Shown here: positions 37,266-48,500 of the stretch, piece by piece
Position numbering within the stretch: the first letter of the stretch is position 1
Layout: each line of letters starts with the position of its first letter
From: Symbiodinium sp. CCMP2592
Lineage: Eukaryota; Sar; Dinophyceae; Suessiales; Symbiodiniaceae
NCBI GenBank assembly: GCA_905221615.1
Contig: CAJNDT010000613.1
Span: 1,029,324-1,093,323, forward strand
DNA length: 64,000 nt
Direction of reading: 5' to 3'
Notes under the pieces: model-generated
The model's database searches: none
Told to the model about the DNA's origin: nothing
Seen by the model: only the letters and a program-made list of their open reading frames with translations
Made by a program: the position numbers and the translations under genes

Positions 37266-40200
37266 CGTCCCAGCGCAAGCACAGGGATGTGGATGCGCGA
37301 TTGCGTCGGCAAACATCTACTGCTCCTGATTTTGCACATCTTGCCACTATCGTTGCCAACGCTGTTGTTAAATCAGGGAAGTTACTGGAACTGATACTTC
37401 AGTAGAGGCGCGCTCACACTTCTATACCTTCACTTCAGACTCAGGCCAGAACCCAAACTTCTGCTTGCCCAGGTGCTTCAGATTCTGAACGAAGCGGTCA
37501 CGGCCATTGAAGGAGGTGAACGGATCCGCGAACTCACACTCCTCTGCGTAGAGGGCCACATCTATGTCCTTGCTCCAAAGGGACAGGAACGGATTTCATG
37601 CCAACAAAAACTCGCACATAGTCGTGCTTAAGAAGCGCCTGAGGGACCCCTCACAACGTCCGGAAACCGCTCCGATCCTCAAATCCCCAAATGCCAGAAG
37701 CAGACGAAAGGCCCCAGTGAGGAAGTAGTCGCGGTCATAGTCTTTCCTCATCCTCTCCACGAGCTCCTGACAGCTCGGCCGAGTTTGCAGGTTGTAGGTG
37801 GAGGGCTATCACAAGTGTTGATATAAGGGTGACTATCAGGATTCTATAAGCTATACAGGTTCTATGAAGGTGAGTATACGCATTGTTACAAGGGTGAGTT
37901 TACGCGTTCTACGGGACTACCGGGGCTCTTCAGGGTTTGGGGCTTTGGGGTTGAAAGGGCTTCTTTTTGTTTGTTTCCTTTCCTCCTCACCGCAAGGCAC
38001 CACCCCCGCTGACGGCGACATTCTTAGAAACTTGCAAGTTCTTGACGATTCCAACAGAGCCAGGGTTTATGCGTGGCGTGTGGAGGTGAGGCGGGGTTCG
38101 GGATATTGTTGCTAATGGAGCAAAGAGCACACTTCCATGTCACATTCAGAACACCCTTGCAATTAAAAGGACCCTAACCCCTAAACCCTAAACCCTGAAC
38201 CCTAAACCCTAAACTCTATACCCTAAACCCTAAAACCCTAAACCCTAAACCCTAACCCCTAAACCCTAAACACTCTACTAGGAAACCCCATCGGAAGTGC
38301 CTCTGCTGTCCGTGCTGCATTACCGACCTCCATGGGCAGGGATATTTCATGCAGAGATTAAGGTTTAGGGTTTAGGGTTTAGGGGTTTAGGGGTTTGGGG
38401 GTTTAGGGTTTAGGGGTTTTGGGGGTTTAGGGTTTCGGGGTTTAGGCTTTAGGGGTTTGGGGGTTTAGGGTTTAGGGGTTTAGGGGTTTGGAGGTTTAGG
38501 GTTTAGGGGTTTAGGTTCTCTTAGGGTTCAGGGGTTTAGGGTTTAGGGTTTAGGGATTTGGGGGTTTAGGTTCTCTTAGGGTTTAGGTGTTTTGGGGTTT
38601 AGGGTTTAGGGTTTCGGGTTTAGGGGTTTAGGGGTTTGGGGGTTTAGGGTTTAGGGGTTTAGGGGTTTAGGGTTTAGGGTTTCGGGTTTAGGGGTTTAGG
38701 CTTTAGGGTTTCGGGTTTAGGGGTTTAGGCTTTAGGGTTTAGGGGTCTGGGGTTTAGGCTTTAGGGGCTTAGGCTTTCGGGTTTAGTAGGTTTTGGATTT
38801 GGGAGTTTAGGGTTAATGTCGGGGTTTAGGTTTTGGATTTGGGGGTTTAGGATTTCGGGTTTCGAGACCGGCCCCGGTGTCCAGTGCTTGGCTTCAAGAC
38901 CTTCGGCGCCCGAAAGCCCGACAGTATTAAAGGTGCTCGTGATACTAGTAGTCTTAATAAGTATAACAAGCATAATAGTGAAATTGATGATGATAGAAAC
39001 AATTACAGCAAGTATGTAAATTGGAGAGAATGAGAATCAGAGAATGAGTAGTAGTAAAAACAATACTAGCTCTAGCAGTAAATCATGAATTGAAAAATGT
39101 TTGTAACAGCACCATAGTGCCGATGAGCGCAGCATTGGCGATGCAGTGCCCCCGTCGATTGTTCAGGTCACTGTCAGTCATGACACCCAGCCCGAACCAA
39201 GATCGGGTAAGAACATAGAAATGCCAGAACAACCCAGAGACTCCAATATCCCTTCATGAAGGAACATTCCTCAAATTATGGTAGGGATCCTCCTATCATT
39301 TAAGGTATATTCCTTACTTAAGGGCTATTGGAGTCTCTGGGAAGCCTGCAACAGCCGTGTTCCAACCGGCGTAGGGCCCCAAAAAAGCACGTAAGCAAAA
39401 ATTAGGATAGGGATGTCCCATATAAACCCCCTTTAAAAGGAAGCCCATAAGGTAGGGATATCCCCACAACATGCTTATGCTTATGTGCCTTTTTGGGTCC
39501 CCAACCGGGCCTCAGCAGGTTCGGCACCGCCGACCACGGCAGCACGCGCGTCGCCGAGCTTCTCGGCTGCACCTGGGAAGGTTTCCGGAGTGCTTTCAGG
39601 CTTGGGGGTTTTCCCATAGGGGTTTAGGGGTTTAGGGTTTAGGGGTTTAGGGTTTAGGGGTTTAGGGTTTAGGGTTTGGGGTTTAGGGGTTTAGGGTTTA
39701 GGGTTTAGGGTTTAGGGGTTCAGAGTTTACGGCAGGCTTCGGCATCGGGTGGGCCCCTGGGAGATATTCAAACCACATACCTTAAGCTACCAAAACCTAC
39801 TTTTTTGGAGGGTCCTTACAAGTTCCATATTAAGGTTTATAATAAGAACCTACAAAAAAGTAGGGCTTGGTAGGCTAAGGTAAGCTTTAACATTGCTGCG
39901 TCGGCTGACGAAGATAGATGAGGGCTTGGGGAGCACTCAACAATGCTGGTTTCAGGTTACTAGCAGTATCATGCTGTGCAGGACTACTGGGCTCAATACT
40001 TCAAGCGAATCTAAAACACTGCTAGAACCCTACAGGGCTCCGATGAAACAATGGCTTCTTCTTGGAGATGTAGGCTTAGCGCTCAGGGCTCAGGACCTAG
40101 GAGTCTTCTTTCAACCCGAGTCCCCAATGGCAAAGTTTAGGGATTTGGGTTTTGGGTTTATGGGTTGAGGGTTTGGGGTTTAGGGATGCATGCAGAGTTT

Positions 40201-43200
40201 CGTAAAGGGCGTTATCGGGCTCATGAGGCGTCGTAAGGGATTCTATACAGGACTTGAATAAGGTTCTATGAAGCTCTCAGTAGCTCTCATTTAAAGACAT
40301 AGGGTTCCTTGCAAGGGGTGCCAATATAGCATTGAAGGCTTTGAGAAAGGGCGTTAGTGTGTTTTCTTATGTATCCACAAATGACAATAAGCATCGGAAC
40401 CCAAAACGTGACCTAGACAAATGCAGGATTGTTGTTCTGATCCCCTATCCCCCCCGAAGAGAGGATGTTCTTGCCAGTCCTCCAGAAGACACATACTCTG
40501 GCGCCTATCTGTTGTTCTGACCCCTCACAACCCACAGAGCCTCGCGGGGCGTTGGGGCACACTCTGTGTCTCTTAAAATCATTGAATGTGATCGGGGATA
40601 CGTCTGCCAGTAATAACACCGCCAACTGCAACAACTTGCGGTAAGCCATGGTAAGCCGCGGCGCTCCAGACCACTTGTTCCCAAAAGTTCGGCTCCTGCC
40701 GTGCTCAGGGTCTCCGAGGTTAGGGCCCAATGTAAGGGCCTTATTAATTGCCTATACTATGGTGGGCTTCCTTTCTATAGTTATAGTACTCGTACAATAT
40801 GCCCCGAAACCATATTCTGATTAACCCTAAACCCTAAACCCTACACCCTAAACCCTAAACCCTACACCCTAAACCCTAAACCCCCCACATTGAGGCCCTG
40901 GGCGGTTTTAGGGTTTGGGTTTAGAACATAAAGCCGTGCAGTCCTAGATCATAAGCTCAGTCTAGACCTTAGAGTAACCTAGGAATAAAAAGGGTGCCCT
41001 TTTTGGTTTAAAGTGGTTTATAAGGGAACCTAAGCCTTAAAAAAGGGAATAAGGGCCTACTCTGGGTCCTAGCAGTTGAACACTGATTAGTGGTGGGTTG
41101 CCCAGAAGAAACACAAGCATCATCGTTGCCCGGGCCGCCCGCTTCAAATAGCCTTGTAGCGAACGTATAGTCATGGTGACAGTGACAGTACTATACTGAA
41201 CTTAGAACCCTAGCAAAAGTTATAGTTTTAATTTTAGCTGTTTCTTAGGGATTATAGTAACCAAAAATTAAAAAATATTTCTAAGTACCCCTAAGAGTAA
41301 TCTGGTGATCAACTTCTGCAGCTGCTCCATGCTCGCATGGCTCAGAAATAGGAGTGAGGATTATGTAGGGGGACCCTCTTGTATATAGATCCTCTCAATA
41401 AGGTGCTTTTTTAAGAATAAGTAGGGTTAAGAGGGTCCCCTTGAAGCGGTCTCCTTAAGACTACCAAGGAAGAATACGGAACGATCACGCGAGGCTGCCA
41501 TTGCTTTGTGCTCAGATGCCTCGGAAGAGTAGCGCCAGGCCCAAACAAAAACCTTTGCGTTGGCGCGCGATATCCCAAAGGCTCCCAGTATTTAGTAGGT
41601 ACTTAGTACCCTAAAGTCCTAAACTCTAAACCCTAAACCGTGGCTTTATAAGGTCACTTGGACCTTTTTTCGGAATTCCTCAAAAAATCCAAAAAAACAA
41701 ACCCAGGCAGTCCAATGGGGCCGGAGCTACAGTCATGAGTCTCGGAAGCCCTGCTTCACAGACTACGGCTTGGGGTCTAGGTGTTAGGGTACCCCCCCCC
41801 CCCCCGAAAGAAAACAGCATGTCCATGGCTCAGAAACCCCACGACGCTACTCAGCGTGTTATGCTAGGTTAGCTGCAACCCTGCCCGACGACGGCGACAA
41901 CTGATGAAATCTAACAATGTTGCATCAGCCTTCCCGCTGCTGTTAACTATTGTTGCGATTCTGGGTCCCTTAACCTGACTGCCAATCCACTGCAATTGTG
42001 GAATAGATGTGCCTCTGCAATATAGAAGCCTTAGAAATACCTGTATTATTCCTGAGGGCTCCTTGTTATAACCATGCTGTAAAGGAGCCCAAAAGCCTAT
42101 TCAAACTATTAAGGCCCCTGCAATACAGATTGCAGGACGGCCCACGGCCGGCCTCCGCATGCCGGGACGTGCGCTGCACCCTGCGTCCAGCACCGCCTCA
42201 CACATGAACAGGGCCCTAAACCCTAAACCCTAAAACCCTAAACCCTAAAACCCTAAAACCCTAAACCCCTAAACCCCTAAACCCCCAAACCCTAAACCCT
42301 AAACCCCTAAAACCCTAAACCCCTAAACCCCTAAACCCTCAAGTTGGCAGCGCCCGGTCTGGGCCTTGGGGTCGCGACGGATGATGGCAGGCTTGGAGGA
42401 TCATGGGACTTGGTAAGTAGGGTTTAGGGTTCCTTTTTGAGGCACTATAGGGTTCTATCATAGGGTTCCTTAAAGGGATCTGTAAGGGGTCTTTAATGGG
42501 AGGATAATGGGACTTAGTAAGTAGGGTTTAGGGTTCCTTTTTAGGGTACTATCATAGGGTTCCTTAAAGGGATCTATAAGGGGTCTACAATGGGAGGATC
42601 ATGGGACTTAGTAAGTATGGTTATAAGTACCTTAAGAAGGGTTATGGGTTCCTGTAAGTACAGTTACCTCCAAGTGCTGGCTACGTCGATAGCGGTAGCG
42701 ATGACAACGGCCGGTGGTTGTGGCGGTGGCGGGCTGAGGAGTCTGGGGTTAGGGTTTCAACTTTGAAGAGTGAGTTCCAGATTCAACTTCCCGATTGAGT
42801 TGCTTCGCGGTAGACGGGTTATACTCGATGGCATGTCGTGGAGGCTATTGCTATTGCGGGGATAGGCAAGAACAAAACCTGACAACCTCACCGCCAGACT
42901 GACGGCCTTAGCCCGTCTTGGAAAGACCTATCTCACTGACTGCTCGCCGCTGCAAGCTGCAGCTTCCTCTTCTTCGCGTTGCATCATGCTCTCCACTTCG
43001 TTCTTCTCAGGGATGAGCTCCTGCTTCGAAGATTCCAAAGCCTACATGCGGCTGTTGATCATCTGCCGCGTCTGCTTCATGTCCTCGATATCCAATCCTG
43101 GAGGACGTTGTCACAGCCGTAGCAAGATTGAGCTTCCGGTCCTCCTCAAAGAAGGTTGCCCGTAGTGCATCGACTTCCTGTAGATAGGTCGTGCAGATGT

Positions 43201-45467
43201 CAATGGGCAGGTACTTGCACACATAGGAAATGATGTGCGTTTCCTGCTCGCAAGCTTCAAGGTCAAACCGGTGAAGTGCAAGGCTCTCCGGAGCCAAGAG
43301 CTCGCCCGTGATCATACGGGCTATTGTCAGAAATTCGAGACCCATCTCAGAAAGCACCTTCCTTCGGCGAAAACGGATCTGAGCCCATTCTTCTACGCCG
43401 ACTATGGCCTGAAGGTGCTTAATCACTTCCAACACAATGCAGAGAAACTTTACACGATCTCCTCAGATCTTGAAGAACAGCTTTGGCGTCGCCTTCGCCT
43501 TGGGAAAAAAGCCCAGGCACAGATCTTCTTCTGCAACCCCGTGAAGCTGGGGCTCATGAGATTCAAGGGGCGCACCATCATGCAAAATCATCATGCCTGC
43601 AACTTGCTATCAAACATGTAACCGTGCAAGATCATGCGGGGGACGACTGGTCGGACTGAGTTTCGCAACGATGTCCCGAAAATCAATCTGATGTACGACC
43701 CTAAACCCTGAGCCCTGCACCTTAATGGGGACGGAGTGCCAGGTACCCTTGCAAGTGTGGGATTTTACGACCGCGGGGCTTAAGGCTTAAGGATATTCGG
43801 TCAACATGGCCAAACCCCGAGACCATAGACCCCGAAACATGCAAGCTCGAACCCCAAACTGGGAAATCAGGCTCCGCCTCCCGAAAGCCCTGTTGGGGCT
43901 TAGGGTTTAGGGTTTAGGAGAGTTTTGAAGCCCCTTCAAGACGAGCCGAGCCTCCAGTCACGAAAGAACAACAGGCAGGCGCCAGCAGTAGAGCCAGGGC
44001 CTCGCATGCAGACCATAATTTTGACAACCACCCATGTATGAACACAGGAGGTATATTCTGAATGATGTGCCTTCGCAGCGTAAGTGCACATGCATACACA
44101 CTAAAATGGACGAGGCGGAGAGCAGCTAGACAGTTGTGTATGCTTATATGACAATGTACGCATGTGCGAGTGTAACGGCACCAAGACGACCATACTCTGG
44201 GGCCTAAGGGAGCCCCCCTAACCCCATAACCCCTTCACCCCCTTAACCTCATTATCCCCTTAACCCCTTAACCCCTTCACCCCTGAAGCCCCTTAACCCC
44301 CTTACCCCCTTAAGCCCCTTAACCAACTGAACCCCTTAACCCACTTAACCCCTTAACCCCTTGACCCCCTTAACCCCTTGACCCCTTCACCCCTTAACCC
44401 CCTTAACCGCTCAACCCCCTTACTCCCTCAACCCCTTGCCCCCAAAACCCTTAATCCCTCAACCCCTTCAACTCCGTAACCCCTTCTTAACCCCTGAACC
44501 CTAACCGCTGTAACCCCTAAACCCAAAGCCATAGCCTGCACCAGCACGGCAGCACGCCCGAAGCGCCGCTGGCGAACCATGGCAGGCGGAAGAGCACTGA
44601 AGCTGTGCTGGACTGTTTTACGGTTTAGGGTTTAGAGATTTAGGGTTTAGGGTTTAGGGTCTAGAGTTTAGGGTTGTTGGAGTTTGGGGTTCAGGGTTTA
44701 GGGCAGTCTTGGATTTGGGACTGAAAATTGGCAACTTGTAGCAGTTGGACTGCCGGAGTCTCGTGGTTGAGGCCTACGCAACGGGTTCAAGACAACAGGA
44801 GGCAGGTAGGGTGGCAATCGCGGGGAAGTTGAAGGTTGCCAGAGGCCAACAACATGGGTCCGACCGAGGTCTGGGCCTGAAGGTGTCCGGCTTTTGGGAG
44901 GAGTTCTTGAGGCTCCGTGGGATGCGCCACGTATGTGAGCTATGTTCGCTCCAGATGCCGCCAAGCTAGAGCATCACAGCAACGCTGCTTCGATCAGCTG
45001 GAGCTTCATGCTGCTGGAAATATCTAATCATGCGACACGACCCCTCTGATGAACAGAATGCTCACTCCTCAGGTCACATTGCAGTTCTCGAGCTTTCTCT
45101 GCAGGTTGACATTGAGTCTAGCTTGATTGTGCACTGCACGAGGTGAAACCCTCAATAACAATCAACGTCTACTACAGCAGCGCTAGCACCGTCACTGAAA
45201 GTGGCATTGCTGCCCAAGCAAAAACACCTAATTTGAAAAGCTTACAAGTTACAGGAAGTTACCTCACCATAATCATGCTACTGCAGTAGTTCCAACTGCC
45301 GTCAAGCTCCAAGCTATCCCAAGCTATTGCAGTAGTTCAATTCTTAGGTGCCCGGTGCAAGCGGCCTGTAGATGCTCAGTCTAGTTGAGGTTAGCCAATG
45401 GGGTCAGGCTTCTTCTTGGAAGGAATGCCGTCGGCATGAGAACACGCTTTCTTCTTCTACTACGACG

Positions 45468-45518
<51 letters not shown>

Positions 45519-45519
45519 G

Positions 45520-45555
<36 letters not shown>

Positions 45556-48500
45556 TGCCGCCACCACCACCACCACCACCACCACCACCACCACCACCAC
45601 GACCACCACCACCACCACCACCACCACCACCACCACCACCACCACCACCACCACCACCACCACCACCACCACCACCACCACCACCACCACCACCACCACC
45701 ACCACCACCACCACCACCACCACCACCACCACTTCGACACAGCCAGAGTGACTAACACTACGACGACTACAACGACCACGACTACTACTGCTTCGTATTT
45801 TTCACCACTACGATGTGAGCGACGAAATGTCTGTCGAGGTGGCGGTGATAACGAGAAGGGCGTTCACTCGGTGCTGCTGACGATACAAGCCGTGTCAGTA
45901 GCAAACACGATCATCAGTAGTCTGAATATACGCTCCTTCAGCAACCTACATGTGGCTACATGTAAACCTTAAAGTGCAGCAAGGACGATGTTTACCAGGA
46001 CCCACACACTATGGCAAAGTTGCCAGGCCTCCTCCAAGAAAGCTGGGCAAGCACGACCCCGGAATCGCCTGAGGACTGAGATCTTGTGGATTTAGGGTGT
46101 AAGATGGTTAGGAGTGTTTGGGTCGTTCTCTAAGTTGGGGCGCCATGCTGGATCCCCGCCAGAATACGGCACTCGCTTTTCGATAAGGAAACCACAAGAG
46201 GGACACGAATTCTACCCTAAACCCTGAACCCTGAACCCCGAACCCTAAGCCCTAAAACCTAAACCCTGAACCCTAAACCCCGAACCCTAGGCCCTACACC
46301 CTAAACCCTAAACCAGAACCCAGCATTTTGTATAGATGATACGGCTTCTTGGGAGCTTTTGAATGGTTGATGGGGTTCAGGCGGGCTCAGGCCTAGGACT
46401 TTGAGGCTGGTTGGGCGAAGCCTTAAAGAGCCTTGAGAAAGGCTTAGCTAACCAGTGGTTTCGGGGGGTTCCCTTGGCTCTTTAGCTCTTTTTTTAATAG
46501 GGATTATCATCATCCCTGGCTCCTTAGCTCCCATAATATCAATTGTTAGTTAGAGTATGTAAGCAGGTGAGAAAATCATCGCATTTCCTGTGGGGATGCC
46601 CATGGATGTCCAGGGCTCAGTGGTTTGAGTATAGGACTGTTGGGATTTACCGTGGTACTCATCAGGTGGGAAGCCTCTGGATTCAAGTCTGCACTCTGGC
46701 TCATATGACCAAGTATGACACTAGTAACTAGACTCGACAATCCGTACATGCATCCTATATGTTATCAGATAATGTGGCCCAACTCTAACCTGAACAAAAT
46801 GGGAATATAGCCCAAGGGGCGCTCACATGCTCAGGATTAATGCTGCACCGACTTGAACAAAAACACGTGAAACGTCGACCTCACGACACCCTATCAAGAT
46901 CGTCTGAGAATATCTTAGACGACTATCTTCACACAACTCCCTCATGTGGAATCCTCAGCAAACACTAATACTAGTCCTTCTGCATCGTGCTTATAAATCT
47001 ACTATTGTTACAACTTTCTGACTTCTACTGTGTATAGTATAACTGTAACAAGGAGCTCCCAAGGAATAGCTAGTTATTTAGGCCCCTTTGGTATATGATC
47101 GTATATTTCTGGCTTCTACTTCCCTAGACCCGAAACTCTAAACCCTGCTATAGCCCGAGACCCTAAAGCCTAAACCCTTAACCATACTGTTCCAACTTTT
47201 CTGGCTTCTGCTGTATTGTTTCAGATTATAGTATAGGGTATATAGTATATAATGTAGACTATATAGTACAAAGTCTATCGTATATGGTATAATTCACTGC
47301 GCTGTATAGCTTCAGATGCCGCCCGGGCACCCCAAGAGGAGCCTGGCGAAGGCCTCGTGGTCTTCCCGACTCCATCCACCTGACGAGGGTGTAGAGTCTG
47401 GGGTCTTAGGGGCTTAAAGGGTGTAGGAATCCTGTTAAACGGATCTATAAGGGCTCTATACAGGGATCTATAAGAGGGTTTGGGGGTTTAGGGTTTTGGG
47501 TTGCAGGAATTGGGGTCTTAGGGTTTGGGGTTTTACGGTTTTAGGGTTTGGAGTTCTCGGGTTTAGGGTTTGAGGGTTTAGGGGTGAGGGTCTAGAGTCT
47601 GGGGTCTACTTGGAGGTTCATGGGTAGTTATAAGTGGAGTTACAAGTCCCCTAATATGGATTAGAAGTATAATTACTTAACCTTAACCTGCTGATAACCA
47701 CCCATGAACCTCCAAGTAGGGGGAGAGTGTAGAGTCTGGGGTCTACCCTTAGGCCCCATAGTAGTTCTTTTTGGGGATTACCTTCTAGGATTTTGCATAT
47801 GAACCCCAAAAAAGGAACTACAATGGGGCCTATGGGTAGGGCTTGGGGTCTAGGGCTTGTTTTAACTTTCAAGTGCCATGGCTCTTTCTCCGCATGACGA
47901 TGCAGGGGTTTGGGGTCTAGGATTTTAGGGTTTCAGGGTTTAGCTAGGGTCTTTATGGTTTTGGGGGCTTTAGGTTTTAAGCTTCAGGATTTCGGGTCTA
48001 GGGTGTAACTATAGCGTTTAGGGGTTGGGTCTGCGGTTTAGGGTTTAGCAAAAGTCTTTCATACTTAGGAGCCTTTATATGCCTATCATAACTAGCTATT
48101 TTCCAGCTGTTACTGAGCGGGGGGGGGGAGCATCCAAGGTTTCGTGCTCAAGGATGAAGGGTCTACTTGGAGGTTCATGGGTAGTTATAAGTGGGGTTAT
48201 AAGTAGGGTAACTATAAGTATAACCCATGTTAGGGGAACTTATAACTCCACTTACAACTACCGATGAACCTCCAAGTAGGGTTTTATGCTCTAGGTCGTT
48301 TCAGACGTTTGCGCTCTATGGCTTGCTTTTCTTTGGCGGGTGGAAGGGTGGGGGCGCGGGTTCAGAGTTCAGGGTTTAGGGTTTAAGGTTGATTGGAAAT
48401 ATACTGAACTTAGAACCCTAGCAAAAATTACCATTTTGGCTGGTTCTTAGGGATTATAAAAATCACAAATTAAAAATCATTTCTAAGTACCCCTAAGTGA

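Noticed and set aside
38360..38860. A true chromosome end
   Set aside because: The tract is flanked by long unique sequence and gene exons on both sides, and similar short tracts occur throughout.
45372..45972. 195-residue His/Leu ORF, poly-Pro and poly-Trp ORFs
   Set aside because: Every frame of the CTA/CAC microsatellite is open; no coding evidence.
48427..48445. Stretch ccattttggct resembling the core of the dinoflagellate spliced leader
   Set aside because: Only 11 bases match, there is no leader-gene context or donor, and it lies inside foldback family M.
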